DNA of 64,000 nucleotides. Origin: Rhineura floridana (Eukaryota > Chordata > Lepidosauria > Squamata > Rhineuridae). The position numbers and the translations under genes were made by a program. The first letter of the stretch is position 1, and each line of letters starts with the position of its first letter. Below, in pieces: positions 34,619 to 45,999 of this stretch. The notes under the pieces were generated by a model that did not search any database, was not told the origin of the DNA, and was given only the letters and a program-made list of their open reading frames with translations. The stretch covers positions 68,223,486 through 68,287,485 of the forward strand of contig NC_084487.1 in the NCBI RefSeq assembly GCF_030035675.1. Direction: 5' to 3'.

Positions 34619-35650
34619 CCCACATAACACAGGAGTGGAGATTTGTTGTGTAGCCTTGCCCCCTAGGCTTTGTTTTAAGAGCGCAACCATCTGTAGTGAT
34701 AGAACTTTGATGCATGCAACTGTACATGCAAAGCCTTCCATGTAACTTAGAACTGTGCACAACTGGAGTTCTGGGTCATGTGGAAGCCTTTACACATTCA
34801 ACTATATCAGAAAGGCTGTCACTACAGACAATCATGTCTTCATACAAAGGAGCAGGGTTGTTTGACGTGTCTGCACTCCTGTGTTGAGTAACAGGAGCAT
34901 TAAAGCCTGTGTGGTTACTGGATACTGAGATACTTTAGCTTCTACTGGATCCCTTCTAAGTTGTTAGCTTTACTTCACATTACATAGTGAAAGCGGTGAA
35001 GCACCAAGTGCTTCAGATAGTTGTTTTCAAAGAGTATACGGTGTACATGCTCTCACACAAAACAATTATCTTAAACAAGAAGATTCAAGTTACCACAGAA
35101 TCTTGTGGACAATCAGGATTTATTTCTTGCTGTCCAGCAAATAAGGGAGCAACATTCCTCTTCCAAACAAAAAGATATAACTAACATTCATTGGGAACAA
35201 CCTCCAACTGAACCTGGCAGGAAACACTCTCACTACACACTTGGGAATAGATCTGGCAAAGACAGGTAGCTGAACTTGGGGTGTAAAAAGTGCAGCAACA
35301 AAGACAGACTCCCACATGAGAAGCAATGAAAACAATACGATTTACAAGTTAAAATAAAGCTTGCTTGAGATATACATAAGGAAATAGGGGCATCAGGAGG
35401 CGGAATGCCATAAACCATGAAGAAAAAGACAAGTGATGCCAAAGGAGTGAGGAGGGAACTTTGTTTATGAAGGGACCATCCATTTGTATATACATATTCA
35501 TCCAAGAACTAAGATGGAGCAATGGATCATACATGATACATAAACATAGAAAGGAAAGAGTTCTTGAAGAGCAAAGCAGGTGGTATACTTTATACCACTT
35601 ATTTAAGAACAATATTCAAGCTTATAAGGTATATATCCTTTATACTAGAA

Positions 35651-36164
35651 CAGTGATTCCCAACCTTTATGAGCACGGGACCCCCTTTATAAGCTGAAAA
35701 TTTTTCTGACCCCCTCCCCCCAGGGAGGCAGGCTGGCTGCCAGGAAGGAAGGGGGAAAGCAGCCTTTCTTTGCAGGCTTGCTTCTTTTTGCTTCACAAAA
35801 AGCCCTCTCCTCTCATTCTAAGTAAGGGCTTTGCCAGTAGCGGCAGTGCAAGGAGATAGGAATCAGTGATAGTAATCCCCTCTTCTTCCTGGTAGCTCCA
35901 CCCTCAGCCTCCTTTGGCATCTTGTATGTATTTTATAGGCAGATGCCTGCCCTTAGTGCGCCTGAAAGACGCTCTGGAGCTTCAGAAAAGGCCTCCCCTC
36001 TTGTTTGGAGCAAGGGGGAGGTGTCATCTGCAGCAGCAGTGGAAAGCAGACAGCATAGAGGGAGTGAAGACTTTTTTTTTAATCATTTCTTTATTGTTCG
36101 CAGCCCCCTCTGGATTACTTCGTGGCCCCCCTGGGGGTCCTGGCCCCCAGGTTGGGAACCACTG
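35651..36164. mobile_element. hAT-type non-autonomous element with 8-bp target duplication
   Basis: The ends CAGTGATTCCCAACCT and AGGTTGGGAACCACTG... read as CAGTGATTCCCAACC and its near-complement GGTTGGGAACCACTG. They are flanked by the perfect repeat TACTAGAA at 35643-35650 and 36165-36172. The length is 514 bp. The target duplication shares the core ACTAGA with that of the large hAT (CACTAGAG). No transposase frame is present. The subterminal sequence is C-rich. Confidence 0.85.
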
Positions 36165-36841
36165 TACTAGAACATCCTTCCAAAATGAAATGTACATGCT
36201 TGGGAGTCTTAAACCTGTTGGAGTTAACGAAAATTAAAGGAAACCACATCGTCTCAAAAAGGGATCATCTCTTTGTGAGCATGCTTATACTTTTAACATT
36301 TGACAACTCTCTTCTGTATGTACAGATTTTGGCTCCAAACCTATGCATATGTGCTTAGGATAGGGATGTGCTAGAATTCTGCACAATTTGGATTTGGTAC
36401 CAAATTTATCATTAATTCGCTTATTCTTTATCATTGTGGATCGGATTTTTAAGTAGCGATTTTCCACTGCTATTTTAAAAAATGGATTTTAAAAAATCCA
36501 CCTCTAAAATATCAATATTAAGAACGATAATTTAATCTATATTTCCTTTCAAAAAATTGATATTTCCTTTAAAATTTTAATATCAATACTTTTTGCAAGG
36601 GTAAAAATGGATCAGGAAAAGGAGCAGCTAGTGGACAAAGAATGAACTTGAATTGATACCAGCCTGTTAGGTCGACGAAATTCTTTTGAACTGGCTTGGC
36701 CAACAGATTCCATTCCTATCTTGGGATTAGCTCCTATTCAAGTGAGTGGAATTTACTTCTGAAGAAAAATGTTACAATATAATTCTATACATGCTTACTC
36801 AGAAATACAGTTCAGTTAGGTTACTCCCCAATAAGTGTGTA

Positions 36842-37058
36842 CAGTAGGGCCCCCCTTTTCGGTGGCCCGCTTTTCAGCGTTCTGCAAATACGGCGGCATT
36901 CAATTAGAGTAAGGCCCCACTCATACGACGCTTGTTCCGCTTTTACGGCATTTTTCGGGGCCGGGCACCATTTTATTGACGGAGGTCCACTTTTTGGCAG
37001 GTTTCGCTTTTAGGCAGAGGTCTGGAACGTAACCCGCCATATGAGTGGGGCCCTACTG
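36842..37058. mobile_element. Tigger/pogo-type miniature element, 217 bp
   Basis: The inverted ends CAGTAGGGCCCC and GGGGCCCTACTG are flanked by TA on both sides (36840-36841, 37059-37060). The body is CpG-bearing, with TTTTACGGCATTTTTCGGGG. It differs from the Tigger pair at 3489 and 40642. Confidence 0.8.
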
Positions 37059-37060
37059 TA

Positions 37061-37945
37061 TAAGATTTCAATCTCAATCTTATTTAATTTTAGATTCTTA
37101 CGGCTACAAGCTTACACAAGATCTTTGTTAAGTGCATAAGATTATCAAGTCTTTTAAAATAAATTTTGAATAGTCCGAAGCAAAACTGAAAAAGTCTAAA
37201 ATCTAGATGATGTAGAACAGTGGCTAGAACATAAAATGTAAAATAATTCATTACAGCTATCAATTGCTACTAGTCATGATGCACATACACTTACTCCAAG
37301 TTCAGAGTTTAGTATGCCTCTGAATACTAGAGAATAATTGTGGGAGAGGGCTATTGCCCTTCCTTTGAAGGAAAAAAACTGGAAAATCCATGGAGGGGTC
37401 TTTTTTCTAGGTTTATTTTATTTTTTCCTAATTTGAGGGGGCAACCCAGAAAAAAAGCAGGGGGAACTATCTGCCCCCCCTCCAAAATCTGGTTTTTTTC
37501 CAGGCCTTCACATCTGTAATCCTGCCTTGTGAAATTCCCAGATACATGTGGTTGGCCACTGTGCATCCTTGATTAGATGGGCCTTTGGTCTGATTTAACA
37601 GGACTGTACCATTCACATTGCTATCTTTTTAAAATTAATAGTTGGCTTGTTTACCATACATAAGCCCTGCTCTTCAGTCAAGCAAAGCAGGCTAGAATCA
37701 GAAACTGCTAAAATCTCTTTTCATTCTCCAACACACTTCTGTAGGACAGAGCTGTAGCAGAAAACTCTGTGACTCCATAATAATGTATTGTGTCCAGTAG
37801 GATAGTTAGAACATCATTATCTAAAACATCTGGTTTTGTCTGTTTTCCAAAGGTTGCTTGAGAGAGCTTCAAGGGGGAAAGTGGAGGAGAGGAAAGCAAT
37901 GACAGAAAGGAAGCAATTAGAAAAATCAATGGAGAATTGCTGCCA
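37061..37945. other. Unassigned DNA, no gene seen
   Basis: Short frames only. No repeat terminus was recognised apart from a C-rich run near 37470. Confidence 0.3.
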
Positions 37946-38748
37946 GTGCAATTCTATGCATGCTTACTCAGAAATAAGTCCCACTAGTTAATTAGGATTA
38001 CTCCCAGGTAAGTGTCCATAGGGTTACATCCTGAAAATTGGATGAAGAACAGCAGAAGAAATATTGTTTTGAATTTTAGCCTAAAGGGGAAAAACCAGAA
38101 TAAGCTGGAATAATAGTTAAAATATATTTCCAGGGAGCATAAGCCATGTTTCCAATGGGTTGGGGAAGAAAAGAGCTCTTGTTTAAACTGTCAGCATTTA
38201 TTTCAACCAAGAGCTTCAGCAGAAAGCCTGCAGTACTATGCACACCCAGGGATTTTGAGCAAACGAGACTTTTATTATGCATATATCAAAGGCTATTCAA
38301 TGTTCTTCTTGCAACATCAGCTTCTATAAACTTTACATTTGCACAAATTTCTTTTGCTTTCCGAGACTACACTCCTAACAGGTGAAGGTAATAAAAAGTC
38401 TATAGATCACCGAGTTATTTATTGAACCTTTTAGGTGGCAATGAAGGTAACACACATATAGGCAATTGAAAGAGATAGCATCAGATAATGTTCAGACACC
38501 ACAGCTAGCATACAGTCAAGTGTACAAGCCAAAAGTCTTCCAAAATAAATATGTTTTATTAATGTGTTTCCTTGGTCTCACACACACATATGCATGTGTA
38601 CACATGTATTCTAAGATCCCGGGGCAAGAGTCAAAGAGTGCCATGGGAACATTGCTTGTACATAATTGCTATCTCCTAAAGTTACTACCTCAGTTCCATG
38701 TGCAAATAATGACTCTTATGATTATGTTAAGAATTTTTGGGTTTAGCC

Positions 38749-38840
38749 AATGTTAGTCCTACTTAGAGTAGAAATTAATGGACGTGACTCACTCAAGTCC
38801 ATTAATTTCAATGTGTCTACTCTGAGTAGAACTAACATAG
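38749..38840. repeat. Palindromic squamate hairpin repeat, best copy
   Basis: ATGTTAGTCCTACTTAGAGT, then AGAAATTAATGGACGTGA, is mirrored by AAGTCCATTAATTTCAATGT, then GTCTACTCTGAGTAGAACTA. The arms are about 43 bp with few mismatches. The structure could fold into a hairpin in RNA or single-stranded DNA. Confidence 0.75.
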
Positions 38841-38963
38841 GCTACAACCCGTTGCTTTTTGAAAATGTCTTTTTATTCCTTCTAGAGCTATTACTCCTGA
38901 GTAGACACACAAAGAATTGTAATGTTGAACTACTCCTTGCTGATGTCTTAATTTCACACAGTG

Positions 38964-39115
38964 AAGGCATCTAGAGCAGGACCCCGATGAACATATTGGA
39001 CAGCAAAAAGATACAAAAAGGGGTTCTCTGAAATATGTAGGTTCCAGAATGTGCAGAGATTTAAAAGTTAACACCAGCTCTTTGAATTCTGCTAGGAAGA
39101 TAACTTGCCACAAAA
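38964..39115 (-). mobile_element. L2-type LINE coding fragment
   Basis: The minus frame 39113-38832 begins AEFKELVLTFKSLHILEPTY, matching the thumb region FKVLVLTFKSLHGFGPAYLS of the L2 at 23596-24870. Only this piece is present. Confidence 0.65.
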
Positions 39116-39177
39116 TTGGTTGAATGTGTTCCCACCCTTCTACTTTAGCTACTGGATTTAGACCAAAAGGTAACCTG

Positions 39178-39285
39178 TGGTCTTACAGATGTTGTTGGAC
39201 TCCAGCTTCAACAGCCCCAGCCAGCACGGTCAACGGTTAGTGACAATGGGAGTTGTACGCCAGAAACATCTGGAGGTCCTCATTC
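39178..39285. mobile_element. hAT palindromic miniature element, old copy
   Basis: The arms CAGATGTTGTTGGACTCCAG and GAAACATCTGGAGGTC surround a CCAGCCAGCACGGTCAA-type centre. Same family as 4777-4909. No clean target duplication. Confidence 0.6.
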
Positions 39286-39289
39286 CTGA

Positions 39290-40130
39290 TTAATACCAAT
39301 ACATTTGGTAGTATATTTAAATGTTGCAACTGAAATATTTTCCCCTGTGCCAGTGGAGAGTAACTACAAGCAACAGGTAATGAGTCAGTTCAGATTCTGA
39401 GTGAAGGAATGATATCACCCCACAATCCTGAGTTAAGTTGGGAGATTCAGAACTGGAACATACAGCTATTGGCAGATACTCACAAAGTAAATCAGTAGCT
39501 GCCCAGGGGAATTTAGGGACTGCATTGGATAATTCATTTACTCCATGTCCTGACTCCTGAGAATACAAACACTGACCCATAACACAGTTTCTCTTATTTA
39601 ATACCACAACACTCATAGCAGCATGACCAAATAGCAGTGTGAGTGACTCTTCAAATATTGTTCTGCCCCATCAACATTTTGCCAGACTGTTCCTGGGGTC
39701 ATTTTGACAGCCTTTACCACTTTCCCTATCCTGGCACCCTCGGGGTCAGCAGGTAAACCAAATTAGGCGGGAATCTAGTTGCTCAAAGTTTACCACTGTG
39801 GCTAAATCCACCCTAATTCCCAAAGAATCAATGACTGTCACCACGTACTGAGTTGAAGAACAGTACAGCTCTCATGGAGGAGAGCTCTAACAGCCAGCAT
39901 CAATCACTTTTGTCATATCTTTGCTAAGAAAATCAAGGCAAAAACATGAAGTGAGACTGCATTAGTCAAAATTTACCCAAATCAAAACACATTAATTTAA
40001 TTAATGAAAAAGTTAGGTTTAATAACACAAAGAGCATAGAATTATTATGAATAATCATATTTATTTAATTTATGAATCACTTCCCATGAGGCATCCCAAA
40101 GCGATTGACAATACAATAAAAACATACATA
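39290..40130. other. Unassigned DNA, no gene seen
   Basis: No coding domain. The only long frame (39616-39317, minus) has no recognisable motif. Confidence 0.3.
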
Positions 40131-40641
40131 GAACAATTGCGTATATTTATTGTTTATTATTTATTTAACAAAATTTATATACCGCTTGATTGCAAAAACA
40201 AATAAACCTCTAAGCAACCTCTAAGTGTACAAGAAACATTAAAATGATTTAAGAAGTTGACATGTGATTAAAAATGTTTAAAAAAACAATTAAGAGATTT
40301 AAACACACCAACATCTATGTGTCTTGATGGGCTTGCCTAAACAGAAATGTTTTTAGCAGTTGCCAAAAAGAATACAGTAAAGGCCCTTGCTTGATGTCAA
40401 TAGGCAGGGAGTTTCAAAGTGTAGGTATTGCCACACGAAAAGAATGATTTCTTACCAGTGCAAAACAACTATTATGTAGCACTTGTAACCACTGTTACAA
40501 GTGCTTGAGTGGGGACATATGGGGTAAGGCGATCCCACAAGTAAACTGGTCCCAAGCTGTTAAGAGCTTTATATACCAATAATAACACTTTGAACTTGGC
40601 CCAGTAGGGTAACCAGTGCAGATCTCTGAGCAGAGGTGTTA

Positions 40642-40877
40642 CAGGCATACCCCGCTTAAAGTAGCTTCACTTAAAGTAGCCTCGCTATAAAGTACATGCT
40701 CCATACCCCACCATACCCTGCTTAAAGTACGCACGGACACTTTATTGGCATGACGCCGCTGCCATCTAGTGGTGATTGTGTGCAGTACAAATGAAGATAA
40801 TTGCTTCACTTTAAGTACATTTTCACTTAAAGTACACTCTCCCGTCCCATTGCGTACGTTAAAGCGGGGTATGTCTG
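40642..40877 (-). mobile_element. Tigger/pogo-type miniature element, second copy
   Basis: The ends CAGGCATACCCCGC and GGGGTATGTCTG are flanked by TA at 40640-40641 and 40878-40879. It is 236 bp long and lies in the opposite orientation to the copy at 3489-3737. The two align with small differences, including a stretch around the CTCF-like motif that is unchanged. Confidence 0.8.
40759..40772 (-). promoter_or_regulatory. CTCF-like motif inside the Tigger-type element, leftward
   Basis: CTGCCATCTAGTGG is the exact complement of the motif at 3594-3607. The pair is convergent and 37 kb apart. Confidence 0.45.
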
Positions 40878-41859
40878 TATATGCTGACATGATCACACTC
40901 CTATCAACAAGCATGCAGTTTCCGTGTCGAGCACAAGGGAAGTGTGACATAGAGTGCATCGCAGTAATCCATTCTTGAAGTCATTAATACCTGAACTATT
41001 GTAAAAAGAATTAAAATATGTGCATATATAAAAACAATTTAAAACAACACCACATAAAATCAATTCACATCCAATACAGATACCAACTGGGATAACGATC
41101 TCCACTTAGAAGGCTGAGAACTGTAGAGAAATAAACACAGAAAATGCTGGTCACAGTTTCTAATACTTTTATTGCTAAAACAGATATGTAGGTTATATCA
41201 CACATGGTAACAGAAGATCCAAAGTATCAGGCAGTAGCTTTGGGTTAGAAATAAAAAAATCCTTCTTTCCACCTTCCTGCAAGAGAATGAGGCATTGGAT
41301 TTAGAATGCAGAGCTCCTTGCAAAATCCAGCTGCTGACTGCTAAGGGCTCATCTACGCAGCAGTTTAGAGTGTGTTTGGTGATACTTGCATCCCCTTTTA
41401 TTTCTCAGGGTTCACATGATGTTACTGGCAAACAGAAGCTATTACTCAATTCCCCCCCCTGTAAATCCGTACTAACCCAATCCGCTGATAATATGACAAG
41501 TTTAGAACAATATGGCTGCACTCCACATGTCTTTGCAGATGGTTTGCTTCAATGCTTTTTAGTGGGCGGGTGAATCATCACTTTCAGCTGTTCTCCTTTC
41601 TCCGCCCACTAACTCTCCCATTAATTCCATTTTGTTTCCGGTGGTTTATCTAGCAACTTCTGACTGCTCTGTCCTCCCCCCTTCACAGTTTGCTGCAGCC
41701 TTCCCTTCTTTCCTCCCTTTCTCCCTAAACAAACTTCCTTCACTCCTTTTGTTTCCTAAAAAATCTAGTGGATTAAAAAAGAAGTTGCCTCAAAAATATC
41801 AATAGCAGTGCCTAGACTTAATTGCAACATCAGGAAATGGTGGCTTTGAGATCTTCAGT

Positions 41860-42330
41860 TTGACCATGGCAGGGATTCCAGGAGCCTAGAGGGGCTGCCT
41901 CCGCCTCACTTGGAGCGGCCGCACCACAGAGGCCTGCGAGTCCAGGACGGGAGAGGCAGGCAGGCAGTGGTGGCTGGCTGGCTGGCTGGGCCATTCCCCA
42001 GCTCAGCTCTGGCTGGTTCTGCAGCGGCTGTGAAGGCACCTCCCGTGCAAGATGTCCACCCGCACACCGCTATGAGCGGGACACCGAGAACCATTCCAAT
42101 GAACTTACCTGCACATCTTACCTGGCCGCACCCTGCTTCAACAACCTGGCCGAGGACCAAAGTTTCCTGTGCCACGCTTCGGGCTGTCAGCGAGGGACCC
42201 CTGGGTGCAGCAGCCGCTCTGCCGGGATGTGTACCTGGAGTCGAGCTGGCAGGCCCCCACTGACCCTGAACATGTCCAGCGTCTCCGTAGCCTCATGGCA
42301 GCTAAGGAACCCGAGCAAGATAGATACATC
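41860..42330 (+). pseudogene. GC-rich gene fragment resembling the start of a MARK-family kinase
   Basis: ATG at 42052 opens M-S-T-R-T-P-L. After an apparent gap of about 11 bp, another frame at 42074-42094 reads E-R-D-T-E-N-H. MARK1/MARK3 proteins start MS(T/A)RTPLPTVNERDTENH, as I recall, so the match is close but short. Upstream sequence (GGAGCGGCCGC, GGCTGG repeats) looks like a GC-rich 5' UTR. Downstream (42095-42330) stays coding-like (frames with PRFGLSARDPWVQQPLCRDV) but does not match the kinase domain I know. It may be a captured first exon or retrocopy, or chance similarity. Confidence 0.4.
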
Positions 42331-42797
42331 AAAAGCAGTATGCCTCATTAACCTAACTATGCTTTCTAGGAACTTTGACTCTGAACTAACTCTGACTAAG
42401 CATGTCTTCGCAGCTCTAAGACATTGACTCAGCACTGAGTCCCGTCCCCCCAAGTCCCCTTAAGTAGGCTTGGATCTTGCACACACACACAAGCTCCTCC
42501 TCAACTCAGTCTGTTGAATTTCCTGCTTCTCACACCTCTGAGCACGGGGCGAAGGTGGTTTGATCTCAGCTTCTGACTCTGACGAAGGAGGGCTACTAAC
42601 TGACAGTTCGGGCAGTGGAATGTCTGGCGCGCAAGATGGAGGCTTTGGCGGTGGCACCACACAGAGGTCAGGAGTGGAGGGTGCTGAACTGTCGAAGTCG
42701 GAGGCTGTCTGCCCTTTCCCCAAGTTCCCAGTTCAAGTCCTCATCCTTGGATTCCCCTTCGTCTATCCGCCCCCTCCTTGCTTGGCTCATGACAGCA
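42330..42797 (-). repeat. TGTCATGA-class repeat, possibly a solo LTR fossil
   Basis: Read on the minus strand it opens TGTCATGAGC at 42797 and contains an acidic Ser/Pro/Glu-rich frame ending in TELRRSL. It resembles the repeat at 22923-23245 in opening and character, not base by base as far as I can see. No internal viral region is present. The type is uncertain. Confidence 0.3.
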
Positions 42798-43437
42798 ACT
42801 GGAGGGAGTAAAAATGTAAAATTAGAGAGTGGGGCCACAAGGAAACAGCGACACAAATCCTACTTGTGAGAATGGAAAACAATGGATTTGAAGCTACCAT
42901 TCAGCATAAAGTGTGGATCTTGCAAATTTATTATGACGGTAAAAGCTGTGTATTTGCTACGAAGAAATGCTCCCATGTGGATAAGCCCTAAGACAAGACC
43001 TGGTTGTATATTTAAAGGAACTGGCCTGCAAACCTGACACAATGGCATGCATTGCTTTAGGATATCAGGAAGGAGTGAAACAATGGTCAACCAACTGAAG
43101 CAATATGCACTTTGCTCCCTGGGAAGAAAAGCAGGTTGCAGGGAGGCCTGGGTGAAACATAGATCAGATGCAGATATGTAGTTTCTGCTGTTGCATTCTA
43201 TCTCTAACAGACTGATCTTCCATATTTTCTGATTCCCCTTAGGCTCTAATCCAGGATTACTTCTTTAGGACCAGAGAGCTAAACAGTTAAATTAAAACTT
43301 GATTTTAAATTGATTATACTGTTTTCCCAAATGGAAAAGTCAACAAAATGTTGGTTTTATTCTGATCCTTATCCTTAACCTATTGAACATTTATGTTTTG
43401 ATCCTTAGCTTCTTAAATATTTATACATTGGGAGGAG

Positions 43438-43672
43438 AGGGGTATTCAACTAACGCATCCCATCACTGCAAGGATTTCTGCTTGCACAATAGGACGTTTC
43501 TCCCTCTCCTCCCCTTCTGTCTGCCCCACACCCTTTCCAAATCTACTCCAGAGGATTCAGGGAACCCCTAGAATAGATTTAGGGGGGGTGCAAAGGGAGA
43601 TGGGGGAAGTCCCATAGCACAAGTAGAAATCCTTGCATTGATGGAACCATGACTTAGTGCTACATTGGATAC
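43438..43672. repeat. Palindromic miniature element, 240-bp family
   Basis: The left end TATTCAACTAACGCATCCCA and the complement of the right end (CACTAAGTCATGGTTCCATC) are similar. The centre is CTCCAGAGGATTCAGGGAAC. Copies: 47978-48222 (opposite orientation) and 19448-19592 (partial). Confidence 0.6.
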
Positions 43673-44069
43673 AATCCTTAGGAATTATTTCTATGGAAAT
43701 TGTATTCACTTTATTTTCTGCTGAATATTTTCCATATGAGTTTTTGTGACTACAGAGAAATGCACTGTAATGTACATGCTCTGATCAGCCACAGAAAGCT
43801 GCCTTTGTAAAGCATTACAGGAGTGTTACATAACTACCTCCTTTTTAAGCGGATGGCATTGCTGAAGACAATTACCAAGCAAAGTGTTGGAAACAGATTG
43901 TCATCAGTACACAAAAGAAGCTTTCACTGTGCTTGTCACTCTTCCACTACTTTAGCTCTCTTCACAGAAAGGGGAAAGTGTTGCTAAGGTTGTGCTTTCT
44001 TGGTGCAAAGCTGTTTTACCTCAATATCTGAGTCAAGAAGTAGGGCATTATGTCAATTGCAGGAAACAG

Positions 44070-44280
44070 GAGTGTCAATGTGGTGTAGTAGTTAATGTGT
44101 AACTAAATAGGTACTGTGGGACCTGGGAAACTCATATTCAATCTCTACTTGGCCATGAAACTCACTTTTCAATAGTCACATTGGAACAGTTACTCTTATT
44201 CTCACAACAACCCTATGAGGTAGGTTAAAATAAGGGGTGGGAAACCATTTGCACCATTATCAGTTCCTTTGGACAAAGGC
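44070..44280 (+). mobile_element. CORE-SINE, decayed
   Basis: Head AATGTGGTGTAGTAGTTAAT; later CTCACAACAACCCTATGAGG, the shared pre-tail of CORE-SINEs. Strongly diverged. Confidence 0.55.
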
Positions 44281-44584
44281 AAGTTGTCATCAGGTTTCCC
44301 CGCAAGGGAACATCAACCCCAATTCTTCCATCTCTAAGGGATGAAACAGGAGAAGTAAATAAGTTAAGTCAGCGCTACCAGCTATCATTAGCTCCTAGGT
44401 TATGTTATGTTGCTAAGTAGCCTCCTCTTAGAGTTCAAACCAAGTCTTTGGACAAAAGATCTTAGTAGTTGCTGGACCATCCTCCTGCTTTATCTCTTCT
44501 CCTTTTTACATTTGCATGGCTCAGCATTTCAGCTGCTGGTGGTATTTCTATTGGCCCCTTGGGGCAAACTTTATATTCCAACAA

Positions 44585-44750
<166 letters not shown>

Positions 44751-44882
44751 TACATGGTTGTAACCCATGAGGCCAGAAGCAAATTAAATGCAGAAAAGTA
44801 CAGATGGTGGTAATAGTTTTCTTAACAGCTTGCTGTTAATAACACAGATATCCTGGCACTGGTAAGCCAATTAACACATGTA

Positions 44883-45394
44883 GGGCTCATCCAAATGACT
44901 GTTTAATCAGCTATATGATCGCTTTGTGTCTTCATTAATTTTCCATGGTCCATGCGACGTCACCCATTTTCGCGGATGTTATAGCGTTTAAATCCGCATC
45001 TGCAGTATCTCAAAAAATGCGATTTCCTTTTTTTAAACCTGGAATCACCCGCTTCAGCATAGCGCTAGGATGCAATACCCCGGACTTTAGCGATGTAGGC
45101 AGTTCATGGGCGGTCCTTGGCCATTTTCCCACACCCCTTCTGTCATTCCTGTCCAATCACTTTTGCGCATGTGCGCGAATATCCGGGGGAAGAAGCCCGG
45201 GAAAAGTGAACCAATCAGGAGCGGAGCTGGGAAAAAGGGAGAAGAAGTACGGGTCCTCCCCACTGTGTGTGCGGGTGCAAAAAGAAGTGTTGTTTTTATA
45301 TCGCCAAAGAGCGAACAAACAGGCTAGTGGGGACTGTCAGATGACAAAGCGCATACAGAAAACATGGATTATCAAGGTCAGTTTGGACAAGCCC
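44883..45394. mobile_element. CpG-rich non-autonomous DNA element, 512 bp
   Basis: The left end GGGCTCATCCAAATGAC and the complement of the right end, GGGCTTGTCCAAACTGAC, match with two changes and one gap. The flanks are GTA and GCA, so a 3-bp duplication is possible but not clean. The inside is unusually CpG-rich for this region and holds TGCGCATGTGCGCG (45164-45177), which fits the NRF1 pattern, and a CCAATCA box. The ends resemble those of 41345-42988, suggesting one superfamily. Confidence 0.5.
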
Positions 45395-45667
45395 GCAGTG
45401 TGATAAAAATCCTTTGCCCTAGTTCAATCCATAAGTGAATTGTAATTCAGCCCTTTCACCTTGCAGTTTCCTTTGAAGCTTCTTTGTTGCAATAGGGCCA
45501 CTTTAGGGTCTGTTACAGTGTTCTGGCAGATTGAAATGTTCCACCACTGTTTTTTTAATATTGCCATCTGATGTTTTGATTTGTGTCCATGTATTCTTTC
45601 GTACAGAGACTGGCCTATCGGTCCTGTGCAGAATGCAGAAGGCCATTGTTGGCAGGTGATGGTATAT

Positions 45668-45999
45668 TAGGGTTGCCATGTCCATGGCCTGATCCTGTAT
45701 CTTTAGGAGAAGAGAAAGTCAGCCAAGTGCAGGTGTTCTTGCAACTCTGTAATGGGAAAAACCACAAGGTGGAATTCTCCCTTCCTCCTGCACAGCTTTT
45801 AAAGATACAGAAGACCTCTTGGAGGCCGGGCCTGGCAACCAAGAGGTCTTCTGTATCTTTAAAAGCTGTGCAGGGGGAAGGGAGAATTCCACCTTGTGAC
45901 TTTTCCCATTACAGAGTTGCAAGAACACCTGCACTTGACTGACTTTCTCTTCTCCTAAAGATACAGGATCAGTCTCAGGCCATGAACCTGGCAACCCTA
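45668..45999. mobile_element. Long palindromic miniature element, copy 1
   Basis: 332 bp that is nearly its own reverse complement, with about 160-bp arms: TAGGGTTGCC ... GGCAACCCTA. The direct repeat TGGTATAT flanks it at 45660-45667 and 46000-46007. Each arm holds AAAGATACAGAAGACCTCTT or its complement. A second copy is at 50160-50496. It is non-coding; frames on both strands are palindrome shadows. Confidence 0.8.

Larger units (their letters stand above)
40130..41095 (-). mobile_element. Old L2-type LINE 3' remnant with a Tigger-type insertion
   Basis: The tail TTATTTATTTAACAAAATTT is near 40158. The inverted coding end includes TTGAACTTGGCCCAGTAGGG (compare TTGAACTTGGCCTGGTAGTA at 6622). 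The piece CATCGCAGTAATCCATTCTT at 40958-40977 continues the element after the Tigger insertion at 40642-40877. Confidence 0.6.
41345..42988. mobile_element. Possible PIF/Harbinger-type element enclosing GC-rich gene-like DNA
   Basis: The left end GGGCTCATCTACG and the complement of the right end, GGGCTTATCCACA, match at 10 of 13 positions. TAA flanks both sides (41342-41344, 42989-42991), the 3-bp target pattern of PIF/Harbinger. The inside is a mosaic: a CpG-rich stretch at 41860-42330 with a MARK-like coding start, and a TGTCATGA-class repeat at 42330-42797. The short inverted ends and 3-bp duplication could arise by chance, so the whole-element reading is tentative. Confidence 0.35.

Noticed and set aside
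41910-42263. 117-codon plus frame over the MARK-like stretch
   Set aside because: It runs in a different frame from MSTRTPL and has no known domain. The short two-frame match is reported instead as a fragment.
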